This document shows, in pieces, positions 19,830 through 33,360 of a stretch of DNA of 64,000 nucleotides (positions within the stretch are counted from its first letter, which is position 1; every line of letters begins with the position of its first letter). Both the position numbers and the translations under genes were made by a program. The notes under the pieces were generated by a model that saw only the letters and a list, made by a program, of their open reading frames with translations, did not search any database and was not told the DNA's origin. Source of the DNA: Dipteris shenzhenensis (taxonomy: Eukaryota; Polypodiophyta; Polypodiopsida; Gleicheniales); NCBI GenBank assembly GCA_047967505.1, contig CM106538.1; one strand, given 5' to 3'.

Positions 19830-21560
19830 GACCTACTTTGTGAACAGAGGTAGTAGCAATAGGAGCAACATTAGGAACACCCTGAGCAGTATTATCAATA
19901 GACATCTCATCATAAGCATGAGAAAAATGATGAGATGAGGAAGCAGCAACATCATGGCTTTGGGCAAAAGGGTTCTATGTAGAAGGGCCAATAGTAGCGG
20001 GACTAGGATCAGCTGAGAGTTTAGGTTGAAGATTCTCTGAAGATAGTGAGGCAGTATGTCATGCTCATCAAAGATAAAATGCCAGTGCTTGTGCTTTGTG
20101 ATGTTAGCATTCAATCTTGTGCGTTCGAGATTGTGGAGCCCTATCTAAAATTAAAGGCTTCTTTTTTCTTGTCCCACCATGAAGCAAACAAGGCATGAGT
20201 ACATAATCCTCTATGATTCTGAAATTGTTTTCTAGAGATCCAGACAAACCATAGAGCATGTTCCCTTATTTGGAACCAAGGCTCATGCCTAACTTTGCAT
20301 GCATCCCCTAGAAGTATAGCTTTCTAGTTAATTGGCTCTCCACACTCTATCTGTATGAGCTTCCACACTCTGCTGGCATGAGGACAAGCTACAAATAAGT
20401 GAAAAATATCCTCCAAAGGTTCGAGGAATCTTTTACACTTCCCATCTCCCTTCCCTATTTTGAGTCCTCTAGCATTTGTCCATACTACATTGTGAAGAAT
20501 AAACTAACAGAGATAGGACATCCTCTCTGGAACTTGTTTAACCCATAGTTTGTCAAATCTTGCATACCATTTATGTTTTAGTATCCTTCAGATTCCATCT
20601 AGCATTAAGGGATCTTCAAAGATTATCCACATCAACTGTTGGGGTTGGAATATGAAGGATAGAAGAGCATCCAACCCAACTGAATTCTTTATGTAAGATT
20701 AGCATAGAACCACCCTTCCATCTAACATACCCTGCCATAGCTCCAACCTACTCAAGATAAGGCCTGCGCTTTGATTGGATAGAGAAAATTCCCTTCTGAT
20801 CTCATGCCATGTCTTCCATCTAAAAAGGTCTCTATCCCACAACTGTCCCCAAGATTGCAATCTTTTCTTAAACAGGGGGTCACCAAAGTAAATTGCTCAT
20901 CACTTAGTTGGGAGTTCTTGGAAATTGTTGAAACCCAAATTGACTCAACGGCCATAAAAGCACCTTTTTCAAAGAATTGCAAAAAGGTTTTATATCCTTC
21001 AAAGCTCTTCAAATGTATTGCAACAGTGAGCTCCCTTTGGCTTTGCAAGATTCAGGATTAAAGACAATAGTAACAAGCTTAGCAAGACACGTTTGTGGTT
21101 TGAAAGAAGTAGGGAGTAGAAAGTTTTGGATTTTGAAGAGAGAAAATTATTCAAGGACCATGTGAAACATAAAACCTATCTAATCTAGCTTCCCTCTTGC
21201 TATCTCCCAATCAACTATTACACCAAGTAAGCTCACCATCTATACCAACATCTACCATTGCCAGTGTTCTTTGCATTCTTCCTAAGACAACAGCTCAAAA
21301 CCTCTGATGATAGTACCCTTGTCTAGCCATCTTCCTCTCTGCATCTCAACCATATTGAAAACCTCCATAGCAAATTAGTTGCCATCTGCACACAATAAAG
21401 AGTCCCATAAGAGTTTTATGTTTGCTGCTAAGTTGGAGGGATATATAGAATTACTATAAATTTAATCTCCTTGATAAGGCATTTGAGCATCACCCATCTA
21501 TTTTGGTCATCTTTAATGACTTGAGTGGCACCTCCATTTTAATGAGATAGGACTCCAATG
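19830..21560 (-). pseudogene. Decayed L1-like LINE, endonuclease and C-terminal parts
   Basis: On the minus strand, 21560-21100 carries pieces of an apurinic-endonuclease-type domain, including MVEMQRGRWLDKGTIIRGFE and an ELTWCN..ARLDRFYVSH segment typical of plant L1 elements. From 21000 to 20340 it reads FGDPLFKKRLQSWGQLWDRD, FRWKTWHEIRREFSL and a zinc-binding segment near DIFHLFVACPHASRVWKL (zf-RVT type). No reverse-transcriptase core is seen between the two parts, so about 2 kb appears to be deleted. Stops and frameshifts are frequent. Confidence 0.6.
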
Positions 21561-21577
21561 GCAATCCCACCCTTCCC

Positions 21578-21710
21578 TGTTAGAGCTATATATGGCTCTC
21601 TCTAACTTGAACTAGGTCTCACCTATATATACATAACCTCTGATCAATATGAATCAGTCTTTGGGAGTATATTTGTTGTGTTTAATGTCTCTTATTCTTC
21701 TCTCTCAACA
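21578..21710 (+). repeat. 5' LTR of copia element 1 (133 bp)
   Basis: It begins TGTTAGAGCTATATATGGCT and ends CTCTCTCAACA. It is closely similar to the LTR at 56189-56321 and is followed directly by a primer-binding site (TGGTATTAGAGC, 21711-21722). Confidence 0.85.
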
Positions 21711-24700
21711 TGGTATTAGAGCAACAACGGTCTTGCTATTGTATGCTCACTCTAACAAAGAAAGACAAGAAGTATAACTTGTTGATTTCATTACATAGCT
21801 ATTTCATTATCTCATCACTTATTTTCTTGTCCATATTTCCATATCTAACTTGGTGTGGTTTTTGGGAGGTATTATGGTGCAAATTTGAGAAAGTTATGGG
21901 CCGTAAAGGGATCATTGATCGCTTTGCAGATCATAGCTCTCGTCTTACTCTTTGTTTTGAGCTATTACATGCCCTGATTGGACTGCAGAGCGAAAAGTTA
22001 CATCATTTTTCATGCTGACTACTCTTGTCTTGGTTTCGTGATCGGCACGCTCATAGTTCTTTTCTCCAAGAATATCTTGGTCTCATGATCAATGTCTTGG
22101 TTTCATGTTTGGCACACACATAGTGCTTTTCTCCAAAAATATCTTGGTTTTGTGATCAACAAGCTCATAATGCTTTTCTTCCCATGTATGCTATTTCTAG
22201 CAAATTCCTGCCACACGTCTTCTCTTTTTTGGACATATCTTGACTTCTATATTGTTCGAGCAACAATTGTGTTCTCGTTCATTGTTGCAAGCTCCAACAC
22301 ACATCTTTTCCCGATGCATGATGGCAATGTCTATAATCGCCAATGGTTTTTCTTCTGGCCAATGATCTATTCCTTTGTTTTAAGGACAAGGCTTTTCTGG
22401 CTGGAAAGTGAAGATGTTAATGATACTCAAAGTTGATAATCTTTTTGATATTGTTCTTGGTGATCTCGTTTGTCCATCCCAAACTGTTGATGCAACTGTA
22501 AATCATGCTCTTGTGATCAAGGGCCTCTCTTTGAGCAATGGAAATATGACTCTGCTGATTGGCGTTCTCATGATAAAGTAGCTTGTTAGTATATTTTATC
22601 TGTTCTACATGATTCTCTTATGTTGGATGTATTTTCCCTTCCTTCTTCTCATGCTATATGGGAATATCTCATTGCTACTTTTGAGAAGAAATTTGTTAGA
22701 GCAATTCTTTATCTTCATAATCTTTTGAGCAATCCATACAAAGTTGGAACTCCTATGACAACTCATATTGAGTCATTCAAGAATATTATCAATCAACATC
22801 TCTTACCGGTGCACCTATTCCATGAAATAAATTGGTAACCTAACTTCTCGACATAGTCCAGGATCCATTATATGATAATATTTTTACCATCCTTTCTAAC
22901 AAAAATGATATTGGTTTTGATCAAACATGTATTTATTTTGATTGAGTATGCCTAGTGACGCGAGCGTCGTAAAGACCCTCATGAGACTATCATGATAACA
23001 ACGGATGATGTAGATTCGAAGACAGCTTGTGTTGCTCACAAGTGTCCTTTCTTCAAATATGGATGTGGTGGTCATCCATACAAAGGTGGTTATTCTTCTC
23101 ATATCTTGAGAAACATTGTTCTTATTGTGATAAGCATGAAACTCATATTTGTTTTGCCCTAAGAGGGTGATTAACCTATATCTTTGCATAGATTAATCTA
23201 GTAGAAGCATATGTGTAATGGGATTTTCCTCCTAACGTTGCATGCAACACTAAGTACGTTTTGCAAGTCAAATGGTCCAACTAAAATACAAGACCAACTA
23301 TCTCTAATTGTTGGGCTCGACAATATGATGAGGAACATGGTGTTACCACTAAGCAGCCCCGCTTATCCAAAAATTCTCCTTGTGATTATTGCGGTGGCAA
23401 TCATCCATCCTTTTGGTGTTACAAAAGGCATTATGATCACGAACGTAATCAAGCATATGCTGCTCAACATACTCCTTAATCAAGCATATGCTACTCAACA
23501 TAATCTTGTTGTCAGTGACCATACACATCAAGAGGCAAATCATATTTGTTCTAATGTCTCTCCAGGGAGGATACTTCATGTTTGAGATGGTTCCACTTTT
23601 ATTATTGATTCGGGTGCTACTAGTAATATGACATATCAATGTCAATGGTTACATAATTATCATGCTCTTCCTAATAAGAAATTGGTTTATCTCACTGATG
23701 ACACTACTTGTCAAGTCATGGGCAGTGGTGATTTATATCTTGGCACTCTTTTTTCAACAAGAGTCTTGCAATGTGTTCTCCATGTTCCGGATCTTCGGAG
23801 AAATCTTATTTTTGTTGCACGACTTGTTGATCTTTGTCTCTTTACTGGCTTTGACCACACACAGTGTCGGATTCAAAAAGATGGACATACCATAGCAATT
23901 GATTCTAGACATGGTAATCTCTTTGATCTTTCCTTAAATGATGATATTGCCAATGTGGTTAGAGCTCGTGGTGATCTGGACTGCAAGCTATGGCATCATC
24001 ATTTTGTCCATTCAGATTTTGCCAAGCTACTTGCTATCAATCGTCATGATCTTGTGGATGGTATGAATCTCCCATCTCCTCCTCACATGGGCCTTTGTGA
24101 ATATTGTGCTCTTGGCATGCATCATCAAAAACCCTTTCATGTATCTACTTGAACTCATTCATTTGATTTATTGGATCTCATTCACACTGATATATGTGGA
24201 CCTTTTCCTCCATCTAAGTCTTTCTACAGGTATTTCATCACTTTCATTGATGATTTTTCAAGATATACAATCGTATTTCTCCTGCAACATAAGTCAGAGG
24301 CCTTATCAGTATTCAAGCAATATAAAATAGCTACAGAACTTCATATTGGTTTTCGTATCAATACACTTAGTAGTGACAATGGTGGAGAATATATTTATAA
24401 TCTTTTCTATGATTATTGCATTGAGTGTGGTATTCATCATGAATATACTATTCCATACTCTCCTCAACAAAATGGTGTTGCAGAGCGTAAGAATCGCACT
24501 TCTCTTGATGCTATGCAATGTATGATCCTTCATTCAAGATTGTCACGGAGCTTTTGGGCAGAAGAAATTTAGGTAGCCATCTTTGTGCAAAATCATCTTC
24601 CTACAACTCCACCTTTTGGTAAGATACCAATCACAGCTTGGACAGGGCAGACTCCTTCTGTATCACATTTTCAAACTTTTGGCTATATTGCTTATATTCA

Positions 24701-26045
24701 TGTACCAAAAGAGACACGAAAAAAGCGAGATCCTCCTGGCTTGAAGGTCATATTCATTGGATATTCTCCTAATTCTAAAGGTTATAAATTCTATGATCCC
24801 TCTTCTAAGGAGGTGATAATCAGATGTGATGCCATATTCAATGAGCAATTAATGGGAGGGACATGGTCTATTGATTATACTGAGTCCTTGCTTACTACCT
24901 TTCCTTTTCTATTTGATAATGATTCTACTTTATGATGTCATTACTACTCCTTCATCTGATGGCATCACTACTACTCCATATGCAGAGCAATGTGTTGACA
25001 AGTTTAAAGCTCGTCTGGTTGCAAAAGGATACTCACAAGTTACATGAGTTGATTATCATAATACATTTTCACCCATTGTTCGTAGTACAAGCATTCAAGT
25101 ATCCTTGGCTTTTGCTACTCAATTTTGTGAAAACTGCTTTTCTTAACGGAGATCTTAAAGAGGAGATTTATATGAAGTAGCCAAAAGGGTTCATACTTCC
25201 TGGTTAGGACCATCTTTTGTCACCTTCATCATTCTCTCTATCATCTAAAACAAGCTTCCCATTCTTCGTACATGAAAATTGATTAGTTTCTCACATCTCA
25301 AGGTTTCAACTCTTGTTTCTTTGACCCTAACTTATATGTTAAATGTTATGGTGCTGTTTTTGTCATCCTTGCTCTTTATGTGGATGACACCATACTTGTT
25401 TCTAATAATCTCGCTCTCCTGCAACATGTTAAGAAAATTTTATCCTCAATATTTGATATAATTGATCTTGGTGACATTTATTCATGTCTTGGTATTCAAG
25501 TTTAGCGATATCGTCATCATAAGGAAATTCTGCTACTTCGACAAACAAAATTCATTCAAGATGTAGTTCAAAACTTTGGCTTGATGAATACTCACTCTGC
25601 AAGACCACTCCTTGTCTTGTGAGCTCTATCAAAAATACTTGATCGACTCATGATGTTGTAGTTTCACATCAACCCTATGCCAATCTTGTTGGTTTCCTAT
25701 AGTTTGTCGAGTTAAACACTCAACCAGATATTCTTTTTACTGTCAATTTTCTAGGTCAATACATCAATGCTCCCTCAATGCAACATTGGTTTGCATCAAA
25801 ATGTGCTCTAAAGTATTTGAAAGGCTCTTTCAACTTTGGATTAGTTTATCGGTGTCATAGAGAATCATCTTATGTGATGTCTCTTGATCTTTTGGGATAT
25901 ACGGATGCAGACTGGGCAAGCTCTCACTTCTCTATGCAGTCTACAAGCAGTAATTGCTTCTTTATCAATGGTTGCCTTGTCTCTTGGGTAAGTAAGAAGC
26001 AATGTTGTGTTGTTGTTTCTACCACAAAATTTGAGTATGTAGCCA
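21578..26045 (+). mobile_element. Copia element 1, decayed and 3'-truncated
   Basis: It is a Ty1/copia element of the same family as the one at 46478-56321. Domains appear in order across stops and frameshifts. Gag lies at about 22500-23190. A CX2C-type knuckle lies near 23385-23420. The protease region is near 23600 (IDSGATSNMTYQ). GAG-pre-integrase is around 23970-24130. The integrase core is at 24171-24572 (HTDICGPFP, DDFSRYTIVF, SPQQNGVAERK). The integrase C-terminal and RT remnants are at 24585-25500, and RNase H is at 25750-26045. Similarity to its sister stops inside RNase H near 26045, so the 3' LTR is missing. Confidence 0.85.
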
Positions 26046-27370
26046 AGAAAGAGACTAGTAAGAAGTTCATATTGGAAGTAGGTGTCTCAACAGTATCCTT
26101 ACCCTTTACAATATGAATTTTCACTCTTGATAAGCCTTCAACCCCATAGTTGAATATTGAGTATGCATTTATATTATTTTGAATCATCAAGATTATGTAT
26201 AATTCATGCACATGCACATTTTATCACCTTCTCTTAACCTTGAAGCCCACCAAAATTTTATAACGAAAGCATCGTGTTTGCTTTATAAAAGGAGATGTTA
26301 ACAAGACTCATGGGTGGTATTTTTAAAGGGACTATTAAATTAGTTTATTGAATTAACTAGACATGATATATTTAATGAACATCAAACGTTTCAAAGTCTT
26401 AAGAATTAACATAATGGAAGTTTAAAAATTATGTCACATGTCAATAAATGAAGAGATGAATTGTAATATTTTAACTCTATAACTTTACTTCTAGTATCAT
26501 ATTTGTTTATGAATGCAACACATATGGGTCGTTAGACTTATAAATGCATACCAAAAAGCATAGGCATTATGAAAATGGGATTTCATAAGCACTTCTCCAC
26601 CGAAAAGAGTTATATTTAGCTTGACACATATTCATTGGAAATAGTAAAATCTAATATCTCTGAACTTCTAGCTAATGTGACTTTTCTAAATATAGTTCCA
26701 TCAAAATATAGAAAAATCTATCAAATAAAAGTTCCATTTTATGAATGAGCACGCTATGTTACATATCTATTTGTAATAGGCTAGAGATAACTATGGCTCA
26801 GATAGCTCATGCATCTTGTGTTGTGATTTCAAGAATCCTTGAAGGTTTGACTTTCTTTTAAACAATAGAATATTTCCATCTACACAAAGTAAAGAGATTT
26901 TAGGAGATTACATTTGAAAAGGACACATGAGACGTGACAAAAGGTGAGGTTACACAAGTATAATGTTAGATCATGTAGTAAAGATTATGCTTAGTGAACA
27001 TTGGAAAAGAAAGGCATGGAAAAGAAATTTTACGATTGTCGTATAGAAGAGAAACATGTTTGACTTTGGGAAACTTATAACAAGTGGACTCGTAAAATTC
27101 ATCGGTACAACTATAACTCTCAATTCCAACTTTGCTAGAGAGTCTTATCATGCACGTAAGAGCAATTGTTGAGGGATACGGAGTTGATTTTTGAAAAAAT
27201 TTGGAGTTTTTCTCACTAGGAAAAGGTAATGCATAGCATTGTGTAGCATACGCTTGAATGAAACGTAAAGTGGAAAAGTGAGTAAATGTTGAGGTTGGTA
27301 AGATGTCAACACATGCTAAAGGAAGAGTATAAAATGGAGATATTCGTAGCACGAAAAACGGAAGTTAGGT
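26046..27370. other. Unassigned AT-rich sequence
   Basis: No gene is supported. A 128-codon minus-strand frame (27352-26966) has no recognised motif or splice context. Confidence 0.35.
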
Positions 27371-28330
27371 AAACAACAAAAGCATAGATGCAAAGTGGGC
27401 GTGTGCGGATTGATGGATGGATCTAAAGTCAAAGAGGTAAGGCCAGGATACAAAAACGTAATTTCGTTAGTGAAAGCGCATAGATTCTTACAAGGTCGAA
27501 GGCAACAAGAATTGAGCATATATGGCGTATGGCTTCTACGCGAGAAGAATCTACCAAGTGAAAAAGCCGACATGGAACCATTAATTGACGTGGGTGGGGC
27601 TGCGGAAAAGTTGAAGGGGATTCGGGTGGGTGCGGTATGGTTTGTAGTGAAATCGACGCAGCCATGTCGATAACCACTCGTCTGTCCCAACGGATCAGTC
27701 CTTTATATACAGGAAAGTACTTGAGTGGAGAGCCTGTGGATTCAGCCGAACTGATAAAGAAGAGCCACGAAAGAATTAGCGAATGGTGGGGGCCTTGGTA
27801 GTGACACCGTGCATGGCTAAAGGGAGAAGCAGGATGAGGCAGCAGTGTCTTCTGTGGTGCAGGTGGGCGATGGAAAAGGTCTCGTTGTGGAGTTTCGATA
27901 GAGGCAAGGGCCCGAAAGCAAACACGGCGAAGTACATACTACAGAAGCGAGGGGCGGATGCCTGTCTATGGAATGATGGTGGAGGTGCGCATGCTGTGAG
28001 CAGGGCCAGACCTGGCACTTCTCGCGTACTCGCTGCTTTGGAATCTCATGCAAGAGTTGCTCGAGCTCCAACTTCTGCTCCGTTATACCATGAAAGAACC
28101 TCATACAGTCGTAGATGTGATGGAAGCTTGTTATTTTGTTTTTGTGCACTGCAGCCTGATGTATTTTTGGTTGCTTCGCAAAAGACGAGTTAGCTGAGCA
28201 GCTTTCTTGCTAGAAAACAACGCACCGAGCACAAAACATTCCCTGTCAGCTTGTCAGTTTCTTGGACCTGCCGCCAGTTTGCGTTCAAAGTCGTGTTTGA
28301 CGTGCCTGCATAGTATGATTTATCCTCCTA
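27371..28330. other. CpG- and GC-richer island of unknown role
   Basis: The composition differs clearly from the AT-rich surroundings, with many CpG and overlapping frames on both strands (for example 27783-28193 plus, 27429-27690 minus). Overlapping frames in GC-rich DNA are expected by chance. A TTTATATA element occurs at about 27703. It could be a promoter region or first exon of an unrecognised gene, or a solo LTR. I cannot decide. Confidence 0.3.
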
Positions 28331-28883
28331 TTGATGCTCTCTTAGTGAATGTTGTGGTTTTGAGATGGGAAAAATAAAATCATTGTTGTTATTTATGCTC
28401 TCTTAGGTGTTAATTTGTGATTGGTGGACTTGAAGAGTATTTATGATTTGGGATCCCTTGTATGACTTTTGGGCCCTTATCATTTACTCCTCTTTTCACA
28501 CTCTTAATCTCCTTCCTTTTCACCATGGGGCCTCCAACTTTATGCTCTCTCTTGGCATTCCACCCACACACATGCATGCCTAATGAATAATAGATATATC
28601 ATTCACCTTGTTTTTACTTGATACAATCAAAGATCACCTTCTCATGGATAAAATTTCTCGTTAACATCATTCGAGGGTTGAAAGAGAAGGGTTAAATGAA
28701 GAAGATGCTTACATGATTAAAGAGAAGGAAGAGTAGTTGGTAATATGTACTACACCCCACATTTTGAGTTGTAAAACAGGTGGGGTTTGTTCCATGGAAG
28801 GTCAATGCCAACATTATTTTTAGAGTGAGTGTGTGTAAATGGAAGCTTATCAATAATTATACTAGTCCTTACAAGTCTCTACT
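28331..28883. other. Unassigned sequence
   Basis: I see nothing recognisable in this AT-rich stretch. Confidence 0.35.
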
Positions 28884-29803
28884 TTGCTTTCTAACACTTA
28901 CAAAAGCTTAGTCATCATCATAGCACCTTGAATAGCACCATTAGTTGTGGAGGGTACCATGGGCATGTGCATGACTCTTAAAGAAGGATGCCGCACTTAA
29001 GATCACTATTTTTTGTAATACCATTGTTTTAAAGAGTTAAGTATGTTTCTCATGGTAGAAGCATATTAAGAATGCTTCCTAAATCCCTTAAAGGCTTTGC
29101 ACTGAAAACTCTCTTGGAAAATGTCTTTCTTACAAGACATTTATATAACATGGGGAAGCATCATGCATTCGTATGGGCTAGTGCAAGTATCTGTACTTAG
29201 AAAAAAGCATGCACACAAAACCCAAAGATTTAAGGGTATTTGGTGAAGCCATGTATTTTTGGCAGGCCCAGTGGTGTGCAATTTTCCTTGAGCATGCTAA
29301 TAATGAGTATGCTTAAGGTTTTCCCGTGAGCACTTCAAGATTGCTTTCTAACACTTACAAAAGCTTAGTCATCATCATAGCACCTTGAATAGCACCATTA
29401 GTTGTGGAGGGTACCATGGGCATGTGCATTGACTCTTAAAGAAGGATGCCCCACTTAAGCGAAAAGATCACTATTTTTTGTAATACCATTGTTTTTAAAG
29501 GGTTAAGTATGTTTCTCATGGTAGAAGTATATTAAGAATGCTTCCTAAATCCCTTAAAGACTTTGCACTAAAAACTCTATTGGAAAATGCCTTTCTTACA
29601 AGACATTTATATAACATGGGGAAGCATTATGCGTTCGTATGGGCTAGTGCAAGTATTTGTACTTAGAAAAAAGCATGCACACAAAACCCAAAGCTTAAAG
29701 GGTATTTGGTAGAGCCATGTATTTTTGGTAGGCCTAGTGGTGTGCAATTTTCCTTGAGCATGCCGATGAGTATACTTAAGGTTTTCCCATGAGCGCTTCA
29801 AGA
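28884..29803. repeat. Tandem duplication, 457-bp unit
   Basis: The unit beginning TTGCTTTCTAACACTTACAA occurs at 28884-29340 and again at 29341-29803, head to tail, with few differences. Both end near CTTCAAGA. No coding capacity is apparent in either. Confidence 0.9.
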
Positions 29804-29953
29804 TAGAAAGTATATAGGGTTGACGAGCCCATGGGCTCTTTATTACTTATCATGATTTTCTCGTGAAGAGAGTATCTACCCTCCAAATGAAAGCCTACTT
29901 GAGGCAAGAGAAGAACCCTTCAAGACTATCATAGGTAGCACAAGTTAAGCTAA

Positions 29954-30058
29954 TCTCAATAAGATAATGCCATCCATGCCATGTCAGCATATTAGTTGGT
30001 GAATCAAACCATCAACTAAGATGTTAACTTTGACATGGATGGCATTATCTCATTGAGA
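29954..30058. repeat. Foldback (105 bp) with 50-bp arms
   Basis: TCTCAATAAGATAATGCCAT at the left is mirrored by ATGGCATTATCTCATTGAGA at the right. The arms continue inward with mismatches to a short loop near 30005. This looks like a small foldback or MITE-like element. No target duplication was identified. Confidence 0.75.
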
Positions 30059-30715
30059 GTCAATGTGGGAGAGTCATCTCATGAAATTTTTTCAAGAATT
30101 GCTACTCTAACTCTCAAATTGATGATTTGAATTCACTGAGCCTCCTTAATGTGGTAGCAAGATGTAATGACATTTTGTATGGCTTTGTACAAACCTTAGT
30201 TACTATACAAGGATGTAGGCTTACATCCAAGAATATCCTTAGTGCTATCTAAAGTTGGAGGAAATAAGGGATGCAGTAGGCTTAAGGCCAAGCCTATCTT
30301 GGGTGCTATGTAATGGCATATGGACATTATATAATAAATTTATAAATAATGAATTCACATAATTTATTTCTACCATAAGAAAAGACTATAGTTATGAAGT
30401 TACTAGTATATATTCAGAAAGCTCATTGAATACACTTATAGTATACTCCATTTAGATTTAGATTAAGTGATTGATTACACATTCTAATGAATCTTTGAAG
30501 GGCCCAAGAAAGGATGGTGAACCCTATGTGGCTTTCTCCACCAACTTCTTCCCTAAGGTGATCATGAATTTCATATTGAAGAATGATTGAGGTGACTGTG
30601 GATATATTGCTCCAAAAGTTTGGAGTGTATACAGTGCTTTGCACCATGGCTAATAGCATGATGCAAGTTTTTGTTAGAAGTCTATAACTCCAATAAAGAG
30701 TTGGTTAGGGAAGTC
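30059..30715. other. Unassigned sequence
   Basis: AT-rich, with short frames only. No gene is supported. Confidence 0.35.
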
Positions 30716-33355
30716 TGTTGGAAAGCTGAAAGGAAAGAAAGAGTGGACACAAACTCAGAATACTTGCATTACTTGGTTGTAGAATGAAGAAGAGTGAGGT
30801 CCTTAAGTAGGCACCTCATACATGCTCACTGACATCACTGATGACCTCAGAGCTCCACAATCATCTCCTCAATCTGCTCCTAGATTCTCTCAATCATCTT
30901 ATGTGGCTCTCCACCACCTAACTGTGCTTGTGGGCACCTAACTGTGCCTCTAGCACTCACACATAGAAACATAAGGTGTGCCTGAGGCATACACCTTGAG
31001 ATATCCCAACAAACCCCCCCTCAAGGAAATGCCTCACGCTATGTCAAGGATACATCTACTCTCATAGTTTCTCATGCCATCTCATGGTGGTCAAGGATAA
31101 ATCTATGGCTAGGTTCTCATGCTAGCAAGGGTTCCCTTGGGTGTAAGGTAAACAAAAGGGATACAAAAAGACCTTCCAATGGTTATCTCCCCTGCATGTA
31201 CATGCACACAATGTCTGCAGGAGGTACCATGGAACAAAACATACACATGGCCTACATCATAAGGTGACCAGAGGTGTTTACAAAACACACAAAACACAAT
31301 AGTTTATTTTCATTCATTTTGGAGGACTATCCAGGCTGAGTACCTTGACATAAAAAGAGAGATCTGGAGCATACATAGAGATGTGTTTAAAATGCATAAT
31401 CTTCAAAGGATGCCTCATCTTGTGGAGGCTCATTAACTGAAAGTAGATTTGCATTTTCTGTCTTTGCTTTGGCTCTGCAAAACTTCTCATTATGGTTGTT
31501 CTTGCCACAGTGCTTGCATGGATTAATTTTGAAGCAGTCCTTTGAAAGGTGATTTGTCTTTCCACAGTGATTGCAAGGGGTATACTTGCCCTTCTGGACT
31601 TTTACAGCATAAGCAGTGTCATTGCCTTTCCTGAGCTCCATATGCCTTTCTTCTTCTTGGAGAGCAGAGATAATACCTTCAAGATTAGGATTAGGAAGAT
31701 TTTTCAAAGTGCTAATAATGTGATCATAATCTTCAGGCATACTCTTAAGTAACACTGCCATAGCATCATCTGGAGTAATAGAGAGTTGATAGAAGCTAAT
31801 TGAGGCATAAGACTCCGCATATAGTTGACATGAGCTGCTAAAGTAGTACCACTAGCCATCTTCAATTCAAAGAAAGAGATTTTAAGTGATAGTTTAGAGA
31901 TGTGACAGCTAGCACCAAAAATCATGTCAAGCTTCTGCCAAGCTTCCGAAGGAGACTCCAAGTCAAAGATATGGTGAATATAATCATCTCCTAAAGCAAG
32001 AGCAATGATACCATATGCTTTTTCTTTTCTAGCTGGATCCCTTGCCGGTCATGTCAGAGTTGAGGATTCTCCAGCATTGGAGGCCGTAGAAGAAGCGGTA
32101 GGAGTCGGTTTGACAAGTCCCCATAAGTTCTCCCTCATCAATGCAAATTTCACCTTCATCTGCCATGTGTGGAAGCCCTTTCCATTGAACTTCTCTAGAT
32201 TTAATAGGGTAGCCATGAGAGGGTCTAACCTAGATATTGGGCAGTGTCTATCTCTCTTACAAGGCAAAAAATAACTGAAAGACTTTTAAAATATGAGCAA
32301 AGACTAGTGACCAATATTCAATCAATGATGCTTCTTCTTACATGCTTCATAGAAGTGGCTAAAATGAATACTTTCCAATCAAAACCAGGTCTAGCAATTC
32401 AAAACAAAACTGAAGCCACACTTGTACTAAAGTTATTGAAAGATTCAAAAAACCAGAAATGCTAGAGTAGCATTTTATGTAGCATCATCTTCAAAAACTT
32501 GTCCAAAACTGTCAAAACCAAAAGGCTGAACTTGGAGGGCTTGTAGCTCACTCTTCAAAGCAAGGAAAAGAGGGATTTCTAAAGCAAAAGAAAGCTCATA
32601 TACCAGAGAGGGTCCAGCACAGAGGTTGGACGAAATGGTGCGCACTTTTGCCCGGGAGAGTTGCTAAAGGCTGAACCTGAGTTTTGACGATTTCTCCCTC
32701 GTTACTGAACCAAATGACCTGAAAAATGGCTCAAAATCTTCGTCTTGAGGTCGCCCATCTACTCCTAAGAGGGCTCAGGCAATGGCAGAGCAGGCAGGGA
32801 GTATTGAGCAACAGAATAAATTCGCTATTTGGAGAATGGCAGCCACCACATACGTTTTTTCTTCAATTTCTTGTAGGTGGAAGTTCACCCATACTAGAGG
32901 AGTTTCCAGCTCCGAGGGTTTGGGCAATGGTCGTTTGTAGGTGGAGAACCAAGCTCTCAAAGATTTTGGGAAGAAAGAGAAAAATGGAGAAGAAGATGAA
33001 GAAGAAGATGATGATGTGGCAGAAATGGGCTCAAGGGGGATCAAAGGGCTCTGATACCATGTTGGAAAGCTGAAAGGAAAGAAAGAGTAGACACAAACTC
33101 AGAATACTTGCATTACTTGGTTGTAGAATGAAGAAGAGTGAGGTCCTTAAGTAGGCACCTCATACATGCTCACTGACATCACTGATGACCTCAGAGCTCC
33201 ACAATCATCTCCTCAATCTGCTCCTAGATTCTCTCAATCATCCTATGTGGCTCTCCACCACCTAACTGTGCTTGTGGGCACCTAACTGTGCCTCTAGCAC
33301 TCACACATAGAAATATAAGGTGTGCCTGAGGCATACACCTTGAGATATCCCAACA
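30716..33355 (-). mobile_element. Gag-only LTR retrotransposon (2,640 bp)
   Basis: Two 296-bp LTRs lie at 30716-31011 and 33060-33355 (both TGTTGG..CCAACA). They are flanked by a perfect 5-bp duplication AAGTC at 30711-30715 and 33356-33360. Read on the minus strand, the primer site TGGTATCAGAGCCC follows the right LTR and a G-rich polypurine tract precedes the left one. I count only about three differences between the LTRs, which implies a recent insertion. The interior encodes Gag and no protease, integrase, RT or RNase H. It is a non-autonomous element of the TR-GAG type, dependent on a partner. Confidence 0.92.
31314..32267 (-). pseudogene. Gag of the gag-only LTR element
   Basis: Minus-strand Gag in overlapping frames starts near 32214 (MATLLNLEKFNGKGFHTWQM, the usual copia Gag opening). 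It continues through a SPSEAWQKLDMIF segment to MPEDYDHIISTLKNLP. It then has two CCHC-type knuckles, CNHCGKTNHLSKDC and CKHCGKNNHNEKFC, the second ending in C rather than the full spacing. At least one frameshift separates the pieces near 31750-31770. The reading stops at about 31387, shortly before the left LTR. Confidence 0.8.
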
Positions 33356-33360
33356 AAGTC

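Noticed and set aside
26085-26110. TCTCAACA at 26088 as the end of a 3' LTR of copia element 1
   Set aside because: Only the last few bases match. There is no LTR body and no TTCCC duplication, and the upstream sequence is still RNase H.
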